From Boswellia sacra (taxonomy: Eukaryota; Streptophyta; Magnoliopsida; Sapindales; Burseraceae), in contig SNVD02010171.1 of NCBI GenBank assembly GCA_013180625.2, positions 62,001 to 126,000 of the forward strand: a stretch of DNA of 64,000 bases. Reading direction: 5' to 3'. Made by a program: the position numbers and the translations under genes. The stretch's first letter is position 1. Each line of letters begins with the position of its first letter. Shown here piece by piece: positions 23,801-34,310 of this stretch. The notes under the pieces are model-generated. The model did no database searches. It saw only the letters and a list, made by a program, of their open reading frames with translations, and had not been told where the DNA came from.

Positions 23801-24615
23801 AATCGTTGTGGGCACTATACTCGGAAAGACTGGACGACATTAGCTGGGCGAATGAGGAGGACATGGTCCAATATGTCCTGGGACAGGTGCCCCTCGCTGG
23901 AACACCATGGGTCGACGTTGACAGGGTGAGAACATTTATATTCACTGAGTTAGTATGTGTCATCTTATTTAAAATGTTGTGATTGATTTCCATTTCCATG
24001 TTGTCAATTCGTTTTCAGCTCTATCTCCCAGTTCACCTCATCGATGATCATTGGGTGGCAGCTGAGGTGCATTTGAATCGCCGTCACATTTCCATATACG
24101 ACTCATCTATTGGTCATACTTCTACGGACATAGTCATGCAGACAGTCCGGTACCTCGCTGAGCTACTACCCCGTATGGTGTCAATGGAGGTTTACGGTAT
24201 TCTTGACTATCCCACAACCCCATTTGACATTATGCGAATCGAGGACGTGGAGCAGGTGCCACAGCAAGAGCCTGGAGGAGGAGCATGCGGCGTGTACTAT
24301 TTGAAGTACATCGAGTTCCTAGCGGGGGGCGTTCCACTGACTGAGATTAAGGCATTCCAGGACGACGAATGCCGGGAGAGAATGGCGGTACAACTTTGGC
24401 TCAGCCGTGCAAACCCACAAGAGGCGACCCTGCCCATCCTGATACCCTTCAACATCGAGGCGCAGTTGCCTAGATATCCTGTGCCTCAGGCGCTGTTGCC
24501 TCAACCAGTAGTGCCTGCTGATGTTGCAGCCACTACCGCGACTACTGATGATGTGTCGGGGGATGTTATGACCACTATTGCCCATGACGACGTTGATTCA
24601 GCGGAGGTCAAGTAG
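20873..24615 (+). pseudogene. DUF1985/Ulp1-like (C48) protease gene of MULE A, nine exons
   Basis: Exons inferred from GT/AG borders and homology: 20873-21143, 21265-21727, 21821-21972, 22084-22665, 22756-22902, 22983-23525, 23605-23700, 23791-23925 and 24019-24615. Exons 1-3 encode a DUF1985-type domain (HEFGLITGLRF). Exon 4 has an eight-residue proline-rich repeat, and exon 5 a Glu/Leu-rich probable coiled coil. Exons 7-9 hold the C48 protease: SYLWVL, DHWVAAEV (His), IYDSS (Asp), QQEPGGGACGVYYLKY (Cys). C48 enzymes cleave SUMO-type isopeptide bonds, and the role in the transposon is unknown. Breaks seen are a one-base loss in a T-run near 21283, a stop at 21584 (after FNTYP), a frame slip near 21940, a stop at 22447 and stops near 23218. 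The catalytic residues are retained. Confidence 0.85.
22250..22500 (+). repeat. 24-bp proline-rich minisatellite in protease exon 4
   Basis: About nine to ten near-repeats encode APPPEGP-like octapeptides, with one CAG-to-TAG-like break at 22447. High frame openness on the other strand here is a composition artefact. Confidence 0.85.
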
Positions 24616-24823
24616 CAGCCGAGCACGTTGGGACCATGAGATCACCTATTTTTTTGTATATATTATGTTTAGTTACACAAATTTTTTTTTTTTTTTTTGT
24701 ATTTGGACATTAACACATTATTGTATAGTACATTTTTTTAATAGTAGCACATGGTTACGATGTATAGTTGTACGAAAACTTGTAAATACACATTATTGTA
24801 TAGTGACATTTTTTAATGGTCTA
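24616..24823. other. 3' flank of the protease gene
   Basis: Contains a T-run of about 20 bases at 24681-24700 and a repeated 'acacattattgtatag' motif (about 24711 and 24788). It is homologous to 800-930 downstream of the protease copy in MULE B and is probably the 3' UTR. It ends at the nested Pack-MULE. Confidence 0.55.
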
Positions 24824-25120
24824 ATCACACATACCTCCCCTGGGCTTTAGCTTAATTTCATTCATAAATACTGTTTACCAGTTTTCATTATACGATACCC
24901 CTGACTTTTCCGAAATTAATCATGGAAACCGATTCTGTCAATTTTGCCGTTAATTGTGTGAAATTAAATGTAATGAATATAGTAAAAAAAGTCTTTCTAT
25001 CTAATTACTTCTGCTGACCAGTCTCACAAGAGCTGCTCACAGAATCCAAGTGCTCTTCGCTACCTCCCCTGCACTGCGCACGCTGATAGCACGAGTTCAG
25101 GTGAGTTGAGTTGATGCAAA

Positions 25121-27060
25121 ATGAAGTTTAACATAGCAAACCCAACCACTGGTTTCCACAACAAGCTTGAGATCGATGACGATCAGAAGCCCGAGCTTTT
25201 TTTAATAGGAGGAGCTCTCAAGAATTTAGTACAGATGCTCTGGGTCTACAATTCAAAGGATATGTTTTTAAGATCATGGGAGGCTGCGACAAGCAAGGAT
25301 TCCCAATGGAACTAGGAGTTCTGACTCCTGGTCATGTTCATCTTTTGCTTCAAAGAGGAACCTGTTGACCCAGGTATGGCAACCCAAGAGGGGGGGCGAA
25401 TTGGGTTTTTATTTATCAAAACGGATTTGTAAAACTTTTCTTGAAATAACAAAATTTGTTTACTCTTTCTTTAAGAATAAAGGTGAAGAATATGAAATTA
25501 GAAGTTATCAAAGATGCAAAGAGAATAACAATAATGAACAATCACAAGTGCAAGTAAACATAAAGAGATAGGGATAGAGAGAGTGCAAACTCAATTTACG
25601 TGGTTCGGCAAACCTTGCCTACATCCACGCGCTACTAAATCCACGACTTGATATTTCTAGACTTGATATAAAAGCTCTCTAAACTTGATATTTCTCTTGT
25701 TTTTTGCTTGATAGATGCCTCTCTTGCTCTGTTTGAATGCATGGGAGAAGGGCTCCTTTTATAGGCAAATGGGATGAACTTAATCAAGTGAAGACACAAA
25801 CTCCAAATTTCCTGCCCACCATAAAAACTGTAATCTTGTCTGCCACTTTTTCCAATGTTTTGTTTGAAATTTTAAAATCTACAAAACATAAAAGATCTAA
25901 ACATTTGATTAAGCTTTCCAACGCATCAAGAACCAAGTCATTTGGATATTTGTAGCTCAAGATATGGCCAAAACACCATTCGGCGCTCATGTGAATTGAT
26001 TTTTCTTCCATATGTCAGTCCACCAACTTGCATGTGTCTTATGTTGGCCTTCCGTTTCAAATTTGAATTTCTTCAAAGAATATGAATTGTGATCCATTGA
26101 ATCATCTTTCCAATGCCATAAGAATCAAGTCATTTGGATATCTCTAGCTCGAAATATGAACAACACATCATTCGGTACTCATATGAGTTGATTTTTCTTC
26201 TCTGTGTCAGTCCACCGAATTGCATGTCAATTATGTCAGCCTTCCATTTGAAATTTGAATTTCTTCAAAACATATAAAATGTGCCCCATTAAGTCCTTTT
26301 TTCAATGCCATAAGAATCAAGTCATTTTGATATTTCTATCTCAACATATGTCTGAAAGAGTATTCGGTGCTCATGTCAGCTGCTTTCGTTTGTCTTTCAA
26401 ATTGCATAATAATTTGGACAACCTTACACTTGAAATTTGAATTTCTTTAAAACATATGAAATGTTATAAATTGAGTAAACTTTCCAAAGGGTCAAGAATC
26501 GCTTCATTTGGACATCTGTAGAAAAATATATGATCAATTGATTGAACATTGCTCATGTGACACATTCCTTGAATCAAACATTGTTCTTAAACTTTGGTGC
26601 CTTTAACATGTAGTATTCTCCTTAACTTCAACACTTCATTTTAATAAGCCCCATCTTGATTTTACAATTATTTCAATAATCTTATTCTTGCGCATAAATA
26701 TAATCTCAATGAATCAATGTGTATTGTTATCATCAAAATTATCATGTAGTCTTAGGGCTAACAATCTCCCATTGCTTCAGAGGTTATGGAAGGCGCAATG
26801 GAGAGCGAACGAGGAAATCTGTTCGTAGATGCATTGTTAGTCAAGATCTGTCTGTATTGAACTTGGTTATAGTTAAGAAGGATGAGAATGATCTACCTCG
26901 ATTGACAGACAGTGAAAACCCAAGGATGAGGGGTCCAAAGAGGGCATCCGAGATTAGGAAGCTTTTTAGCCTCTCAAAGGAGGATGATGTTCGGAAGTAT
27001 GTGAACACCTACCACAGAACATTCACAACAATATCTGGCAAGAAAGTTAGGGGTATCATA
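25121..27060 (+). pseudogene. RPS6: Ribosomal protein eS6 (RPS6) fragment captured by a Pack-MULE
   Basis: The start [20 protein letters not shown] is the eS6 N-terminus. Further 5' codons (GYVF-like, then the frame of [15 protein letters not shown]) are readable with small frame slips up to 25362. After the solo LTR the frame resumes at about 26774 with [12 protein letters not shown], followed by [25 protein letters not shown] and [12 protein letters not shown], ending after GKKV near 27053, where TIR sequence begins. About the first 150 codons of a ~249-residue protein are represented. eS6 is a 40S subunit protein and a target of TOR-S6K signalling. No intron is seen in the captured region, which suggests a processed source. 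It is truncated and frameshifted, so not functional. Confidence 0.92.
25363..26763 (-). mobile_element. Solo LTR of the Copia-3 family, inverted, inside the eS6 fragment
   Basis: The minus strand reads TGTTAGCCCTAAG ... CCTGGGTCAACA, the same termini as the Copia-3 LTRs (57733-59503). It is 1401 bp, shorter because it lacks the 65-bp minisatellite found in other copies. There is no obvious 5-bp duplication; on the right flank 'atctccc' matches the purine tract that precedes the 3' LTR in Copia-3. Confidence 0.88.
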
Positions 27061-27204
27061 TGATGTCACTTAACGGCAAAATTGACGAAAGGGGTGCCCA
27101 TGATGAATTTCGAAAAAGTCAGGGCTACCGTATGATGAAAAGTAACAAACATGTGTTTCCGAATGAAATTAAGTCAAAACCTAGGGGGGGTCTTTGTGAT
27201 AGTA

Positions 27205-28085
27205 CATACATGTTTCTCGTATTTTTTGGTCCAACAACCATTGTATACAATGAGTATGTGTAAACTTTCTATTTCTTGCATGATTGAGACATATCATATC
27301 ATATAAGTTCTGTGGACAAAAAATAATTACGAAATTGCTTGCAAAAGTCCAAAAAACAAGTGTTCTGCCAAAACGCTCGATGACACTCGACACCAACACT
27401 TGACACTCGACACTCGACTATGACACTCGTCAAGTTTGTCACTCGACGCCCGTACTCGAAAGCTCGACAAAATAGTGTCCACGACTCTTGAAACACTCGA
27501 CATGCATGGTTCGAGACATCTACAGGTCGGTTCCACGCGTCCAACACTCGACTCTCGACACGCGACACACGAACTTTCGACAATCCACAAGACCCTCGAC
27601 GGAACTCGAACACGCGACACTCGAACCTAGAATCGAGGCAATGCCTAGACACTCGAAACCATCATCTGAATTGTCGTGATTCGATCCCGACAGAACTTCT
27701 CGACACTCGACTACACTCGACGACACTCGAAGACAGTCGTCTTCTTCGACCTTCGACTGTGAAACCCCATTTTTGCACACCGATAGCCAATTTTCAGCAT
27801 TTTTTCACACAGACGGCACTATCTCTACCCTTAGTTCACATACATAACCCATTTTTAAGCTATATAATTCGATCTGATACTGGTTTCTTTGTTCTTTGTT
27901 TTGCTTTACTATCTTTCTTCAAATTCGGCCTAAGGATATGAAATAACAAAAGTTTTGGGAATTTATTTTAGGACAGGGGTGTTTTTGTCTTTTAGACACA
28001 AAAGTGTCTATGGGATGAAAATATTTCAGAACATGTCCATTTTTCAAACAAGCCCCCTAAATTTGTCTATTTTCTCAATTTTTCC
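27205..28085 (-). repeat. Right terminal inverted repeat of MULE A
   Basis: Reverse complement of 15684-16745, with a ~165-bp gap. Read on the minus strand its inner end carries codons equivalent to the transposase start region, including ILIVYNGCW, with Trp at the position that is a stop in copies A and B. The motif array at 27370-27740 is the mirror of 16190-16610. Confidence 0.85.
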
Positions 28086-28599
28086 TTTTTCTTTCTAACA
28101 TAACTATAATATAACATTTACTAACGTTGGTGGACTGCCTTGCCAAAAAACTTTTAATGTATATAAATTAATGTGATTTTTTTTAGTTGTCATACCATGC
28201 GTTATTTTTTAATTTTTTTATTCCGTTGACTTTTAATTTTAAATTTCTATTAATTTTATTTGTATCCAGAAGTTTGAAAAGAAAAAAGATTTATAATTTT
28301 TAGTATTATTTATGGAAAGCATAAGAAATATGTCACTATATTATGTATAAAGATGTCCGTAACATGGGCACCAATACAAGCTTTTCCCTATATTATCACT
28401 GCCCTCCACTTTTTATTTTATTTTCACAAAAGAATAGACAAAATAATCATATCATGTTTTTTATATGCCCTATTGTTAAATTGTATTAAATTTATGTATT
28501 ATAAAGACTTAATTATACTTGTAACTATGTAAAAGAGAATATTATTTTGTTAAATTTATAGATATATTTTGGGCCCTTTAATACGATTATATTCTACTT
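28086..28599. other. AT-rich intergenic stretch
   Basis: No gene, repeat or RNA recognised. 28591-28599 (ATTCTACTT) is the left flank duplication of the next element. Confidence 0.5.
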
Positions 28600-29765
28600 T
28601 GGGGAGATCACTCATTACCCCTATGTTTTGAAAAACTCTCATTCACTACCCTATGTTTTGGGAAATTATCACAACTATATGTGTTTTGTACTTTTTTTGT
28701 GCAACATCCCTATATTTTTATAAATCAATTAAGGACTAGCCCTACCGTTAGTTAGCCATTAGTTTTCCATCAATTTCAAATTTAATTACAAAATTACCTT
28801 TAGTTATAGTTTTTAATCTTTATCTCTCAAATGAAATATCATATTTACCTTTTTATTTTTTAAAAATTTTAAAAACGGATAAGTGTTACGTTTTTTTTAA
28901 TCTTTATCTTTCAAGTGAAATATCATATTTATCCTTTTATATTTAAAAAATTAAAAACTTGGTAAGTGTTAGAATTCCAACCTGGTACTTAATAAGTTAT
29001 AAAATATTTAGTCTATCATCATACCAAACAAATAATTTAATTTTTAGTAAACAAAAACTTTTTTAACCTATTTAAACTAACTTGACTCCAATAACACCTA
29101 ATCTACAACCAAACTTAAATCCCAATGGCACAATCTCAACCAAAATCCAAGGAATCTGATTTCTTTTTTTTTTTTAATAAAGAAAATCGAATAGAAAATA
29201 GAAACATCATGGAAATGAAATAATAAAATCTATATCAAAATGAAAAAATAAAATCTATATCTAAATAAAAAAATTCTAAGTTAAATAGAAACCTAATCTA
29301 AATAAAAAATAAAATAAAATCTTTATTTTTTTTCATTTTGCTATAGATTTTTTTATTACGTTTCTATTTTCTATTAGATTTGATTGGATTTTGGTTGGGG
29401 TTGTGTCACGGGAATTTGAGTTTCGTTACAATTTAGGTATTATTGGAATTAAATAGTTTAAATAGGTAAAATAAAGTTTTGTTCATTCAAAATTAAATTA
29501 TTCATTTGGCTTGATGGTATTGTACATGTTTTATAACTTAATAAGTACTAGGTTCGAATCCTATCACTTACTAAGTTTTCTAAAATTTTAAAAGATAAGA
29601 AGATAAATATAACATTTCACTTGACAACTAACTAACGGAAACTAATATGACATGGGTAGTCATTGATTGATTTATAAAAACATAAGGATTTGTTAAAAAA
29701 GAGTGCAAAACATGTATATGAGTGATAATTCCTCAAAACATAGGGGTAGTCAGTGATAATTTTCC
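28600..29765. mobile_element. Foldback MULE-like non-autonomous element
   Basis: The flanking 9-mers ATTCTACTT (28591-28599) and ATTCTATTT (29766-29774) match at 8 of 9 positions. The two halves are inverted copies over several hundred bases (for example CCCCTATGTTTTG at 28618 and its complement at 29730; the TTTATAAATCAAT stretch in both arms; the 'tctattttctatt' complement pair near the centre). It has no coding capacity. Assigned to MULEs from duplication length and long TIRs; the superfamily is inferred. Confidence 0.75.
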
Positions 29766-29774
29766 ATTCTATTT

Positions 29775-31430
29775 TTAAATTTGAGTCAATTTGACCACAG
29801 CGAAAAAGATAATTTTCATGTGTTGGAAATTTCAAAATATTTATATTTAGTGGGAAACATGCGTTCAAATGTTTTGAATTTTATGAATTTGACCTACATA
29901 TAATATATAAAATAACATAAATTTTTAGTTTAATTGAAAGATGCGGGATAATGTGATTGTTGCACGTTGGAAGATAGAATTCAAAGCTTTATTCAAATGA
30001 TAATAAATTTTAATTTAATTCAAATGATAATTTTTAACATGGGTTATAATTTTCTCAATGGATTAATTAATTTTAAACAAGTCAATTTGAATAATCGGAT
30101 TAAATTTGATAAATTAATAAGCATTATAATATATATTTGATGGGCATTATTTTGAAAATTAATTTTCCAAATATCTTAAATCTAAATTGGTTAACTGAAA
30201 ACTGAGCAAATATTATGTATATAACTAAGTTGTACAACTTGAATCATAAAATCTGACATGACACAAATTCACTAGGTGAGTAAAAATGAAAAATAAATTA
30301 ACTAATTTTTAATAAATAAAATAGGACTCATATATCCAATAAATTTATATCATATCAGATTGTATATATTAAATTATATAATTTAGTTGTAACCTAATAT
30401 TATTTCTAAAAACTCACAAGTCTGGGTGCATATCCATGTTATTTCTAAAAACTCACAGGTCTGGGTGCATATCCGGGGAGCTGAAATGAAATGATTGGAA
30501 CTTTTTATGCCTTTTTTAATTCTCACAGTCGAAAGGATGCGTTTATGCAAGAGCATGATGGAAACATCCGTCAAAGGAGCGTGAGGGAGAATCTAGGACA
30601 GGCCGAGACTCGTTTATGGACAACGCCAATGCGACATTGCCGAATTTCATACGTAAGAAAATCCACGCAGCATTTCTCTGGGTGAATGGTAAATATAAAA
30701 AAGGTTAAAACATTAGTTTTAAAACCCAGAATCCATGGAGGGGTAATCCAATCTTAATGTATATCAATCTTGATATCTCTATTAATTTTTACTGCAATTT
30801 TTTTTATTTATGCTCTTAAAGATTTATTTTAAGATAATTCTTATCTAATGTTCAAATTGCCATTAAATATTACTAAAATTATAAGAATAGTTTTTAATAC
30901 ATGTGTACCCTCTAAAAATTATGTAAAACCCGTTCAAACTTATGTAGATTCATTATAGATATCATTAAAATCACCATTTATACGTTTTTGCTTTCATAAA
31001 TTTTTATCACTAAAAATCATATCATATAATTGTTGTCATAAAAGTACATAAATTTTGCGAAAGACAATGGGATAAAAGAAAAAGTAACGTTTGGGTGTGA
31101 TGTGAGTAGGATAGTAATATTTTAGTTTACGATCATTTGAGTTATTTATTATTTTATGATAATCAATTTAAGAATTTCCGTTTAATTTTATAGACTAAAG
31201 TAAATTAGAGATTTAGATTTCTTAAATTGAAAGAAAATTTAATTAAAATTATTTTTTAAATCGATAATTTTTTATATTTTTTCTAATTTCTAATTATATC
31301 AAGCTTAGATGAAAATTTATGTCTTAATAAATATAAGTTGATCATCATTATAAATAAAATATGTTTATCAGTTTATTTCTTAAATTTATTGATGATTTGA
31401 TTACGAAACAAAGATTACTCTTCTCTCTCT
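29775..31430. other. AT-rich intergenic stretch with a 37-bp duplicate
   Basis: 30399-30435 and 30437-30473 are near-identical direct repeats ('...aaaactcaca.gtctgggtgcatatcc'). 30490-30690 is less AT-rich with an open frame of 64 codons starting MIGTFYAFFN, which I do not recognise and do not call a gene. The rest is low-complexity. Confidence 0.5.
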
Positions 31431-32002
31431 CATTTTTTTCTCTGTTTCAATTTTTTCTTGAATGCTGCAGCGCTGCTTGTTTGGTCTCGTAACAGTAATT
31501 TTTCTATTCTGATTGCCCCTACATTTTGTGTTAATATCAAAAGGAACCCTAGTTTCATAAAGAAAACTAGTTTTTATATTCGAAAAGCTCTGATTTATTC
31601 AGTGATTCTGATTCTGTAATGTGTCTGCAATTGGTGAAGTCCAAGAAGAGTCCATCTTCATTATCCTTATGCCTTTTCTTTGATTTATGCTATTTTTTAT
31701 CGAGATCTGCATTTGGGTTGTGAGAGTTTTTATGTTACGCTTGTGGGGTTGTTGCAACAATCCCAACTGGGTTGTGTTTTTCAAATGCTTTCATGTCAGT
31801 TGGAATTTCATCAACTTTATATTTATGCAATTTGGTTTTTGCCCCTTTCCCGGTTTAATTCTGTCCGAAAGATGTTCAATCATGTGGTTGATGTTGTACT
31901 CTGATATTTTTGTAATTTTAATGCTTTTGTGCTGCAGCGAACAAATACAGAATCCTAAAGATCTTCACCTAATAGGTAAACTAAACTTAATGTAGAGGAG
32001 CA
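31431..32002 (+). other. Possible 5' end of the START-like gene upstream of Copia-2
   Basis: A CT-rich stretch ('cttctctctctc') at about 31420-31450, typical of plant 5' UTRs, is followed by intron-like T-rich sequence. Copia-2 separates it from the START pseudogene start codon at 38011. This assignment rests on position only. Confidence 0.3.
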
Positions 32003-32007
32003 TTTTG

Positions 32008-32261
32008 TGTTAAAGAATAATTCAAAGTTCATATCTGTATATTCCTGAACGTTCTGTTATTCGCTAGTTAATCTAGTTGCAAAATTAGCGGCTGTTAGTG
32101 TGTTAGTGGGTAGAATTTTAAGGTTGATTTGTTAGAGTTGTAGCCTATATAAAGACATGTTTAGCTTATCAGTTTGCACTTCAAAATAATAAATGTTGAG
32201 TGTTCTTTTCTCCTTTGTTTGCCCCCATTTTTTATGCTTTTTGTGATATTTGTTTCTAACA
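32008..32261 (+). repeat. 5' LTR of Copia-2
   Basis: Starts TGTTAAAG, ends TTCTAACA. 'ctatataaag' near 32142 is a probable TATA box. Confidence 0.92.
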
Positions 32262-32343
32262 AATTTGGTATCAGAGCTTACTTGAGAGAGTGAGTAGAGA
32301 GGGTAAAAACGTGAGTTGAGTGAAACACTTAAGAGGAAAGCCA

Positions 32344-34310
32344 ATGGCCAACAACTATGGGTGTGCATGGTCTCCCCCCATACGCTTGAACTTGACATAC
32401 CCGCCATAGTATGGTGGAGGTAGGGTAGGGTATAAGAAAAATATAAGGTGTTGTATGGTAAAAATTCTAAAAACCCCCCATGGTATGATATGGTGATGGG
32501 TATTTTTTAAAAAAACCCGAAAATATCATACCATACCATACCTCTTTTCAAAAATTAAAAATTATACCATGTGTAATGATATAAGTGGTTATTTATAACA
32601 TATATGTGGAAGTGTTATATACCTTAATAGAGTATATAACGAAAAGGTTAGTAACCTTAAACCCCTAACCAAGAAAAGTTTGAGGTAATTTCAATAATAA
32701 TATTCACTTCTAACTTTCTTTTGTCATTCTTTTTAAATTTTAATATATTTATTATCTTTCTAAGTGAATTATAATTTTTTTTCTTTTCTTTTTTTTCTTA
32801 AATTTATACTATATTGGAAGTTGAAACTTTGTAAAACTTAAAGGTTTGACTTGAAGACTAGAACTTTGTGGAAGGATTTGGATATGGAGCTATTTATTAT
32901 TTGTGTTGTTATGGATATTTAATTGCTTGAATATTTGTGTTATTATGAAATATGTAGTTACTTGATATTTTTGTGTTGTTATAGATATGTTGTTACTTGA
33001 TAATTGTTTTGTTATGGAATATGTAATTACTTTATTATTTGTATTGTTAAGGATATGTAATTGCTTGATTTTTCATTTAATATAAAATTTATGAATTATA
33101 ATATTAAATAATGTCAAAATAAGAACTCAAAGTATCAAAACCTTGAAAAAAAAAGCTATAAATAAAGCTTTACAATCATTAAAAAAACATGGTAAAACAG
33201 TATCTAAATTTTTGGTCAATTTGGTCAAACACCTGAAAATACCATACCATACCCACCCCTACCCTACCATGCGAGGATGTGGTATGGTATGGTATTGTAT
33301 TCAATAATGGTATGATATGGTATAAAAATTTAAAATCCGACCTATGAAGGGTAAGGGGATAGTATGGCGATACCATATCATACCATACTCATGCATACCT
33401 CTACCAGCAACAACAATGCGATGCATGCTGCACAACCTCTTATTCCTATCTTTAAGGGAGAAGGCTATGAGTTCTGGAGTATCCGTATAAAAAGTCTACC
33501 CAGATCTCAAGATCTTTGGGACTTGGTGGAATAGGGGTATACAGATCTTGATGAAGAAAACATATTGATAGAAAACAAGAAAAAGGACTCCAAGGCGTTA
33601 GTGATCACCCAGCAGGCTGTCCATGATAGGGTTTTCTCAAGAATTACACCAGCAACCACATCAAAGCAGGCTTGGTCGATTCTGCGAGTTTCAAGGTGAT
33701 TGTAGTGAGATTGCAATCACTTCGACGTGACTTTGAAATCTTGGTCATGAAAAGTGGAGAATCCATTGCTTATTTTTTGTCCAAAGCAACAACAATAGTC
33801 AGTCAAATACAATCCTATGGAGAGAAGATTATTGATCAGACAATTGTTGAAAAGATATTACGAGACTCCAAAATTTGGTCATGTAGTTGCTACAATAGAA
33901 GAATCAAAGGATTTGTCAATTTTTTCTTTTGATGAACTAATGGGGATCTTTGCAAGCACATGAGGCAAGAATTAATCAATCACTTGAAAAGAATGAAGAA
34001 AAGGCATTTCAAGTGAAGGAGGCTATCAACAAAGCTGGAGAGCGTGACAGTTCGATAAGCATGGGTCGTGGAAAATGGAGAATTCCGTGGTTGTGGTCGT
34101 GGTAATGGAAGAGGCAGAGGTCGCTTCGACGGACAACGCCAGTCCAGTGAGCAAAGAAACGACAAGAGTGGCATTCAGTGCTATCATTGCAAGAGATATG
34201 GGCATATAAAAGCTAATTGTTGGAACAAAGACCAGCAAGTAAATTTTGCAATAGAAAATGGTGAAAAAAGTAAGCTTTTTATGGCTCATTTTGTTATTAA
34301 CAGTTAGTCA
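32344..34310 (+). pseudogene. Copia-2 gag pseudogene
   Basis: The ATG at 32344 gives MANN, then hAT D2 intervenes, and the frame resumes after 33411 with NNAMHAAQPLIPIFKGEGY and EFWSIRIKSL, the usual copia gag N-terminus. A stop interrupts at about 33532, and more stops and frameshifts occur before 34060. A CCHC zinc knuckle CYHCKRYGHIKANC is at about 34181-34222. Gag packages the element RNA in virus-like particles, but this copy cannot make a full protein. Pol follows immediately. Confidence 0.85.
32356..33403. mobile_element. hAT-like non-autonomous element D2 (GGTATGG family)
   Basis: The 8-bp flanks CCAACAAC (32348-32355) and CCAGCAAC (33404-33411) match at 7 of 8. The termini TATGGGTGTGCATGG and its imperfect complement are close to those of D1, with GGTATGG-rich ends and AT-rich non-coding centre. 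It interrupts gag of Copia-2 after codon four. Confidence 0.9.

Larger units (their letters stand above)
24824..27200 (+). mobile_element. Pack-MULE carrying a ribosomal protein eS6 fragment
   Basis: Terminal inverted repeats of about 140 bp, 24824-24965 and 27054-27200, share blocks such as CTTAATTTCATTC and GTCAATTTTGCCGTTAA. They are unlike those of MULE A, so this is a separate element that inserted into A. It contains no transposase, only the eS6 fragment (25121-27060), which was later split by a solo LTR. The expected 9-bp target duplication was not found at 24815-24823 versus 27201-27209. Confidence 0.8.
15684..28085 (+). mobile_element. MULE A: 12.4-kb two-gene Mutator-like element (Kaonashi-like)
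   Basis: Inverted ends at 15684 and 28085 begin (G)GAAAAATTGAG and are about 96% identical over the outer ~180 bp by eye. Between them lie a mudrA-type transposase (16702-19521) and a DUF1985/Ulp1 protease gene (20873-24615), both on the plus strand, plus a nested Pack-MULE. Such protease-bearing MULEs are known as KI-MULEs. A convincing 9-bp target duplication is not visible, because both flanks are T-rich (15675-15683 and 28086-28094). Confidence 0.85.

Noticed and set aside
24815..27209. 9-bp target duplication of the eS6 Pack-MULE
   Set aside because: The flanks aatggtcta and agtacatac do not match; the TIR alignment is kept as the main evidence instead.
30491..30685. 64-codon open frame in a less AT-rich patch
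   Set aside because: No recognised motif, no splice context and no homologous copy in the window.
32266..32277. TGGTATCAGAGC as part of a tRNA gene
   Set aside because: It is the retrotransposon primer-binding site (also at 59506); no cloverleaf around it.
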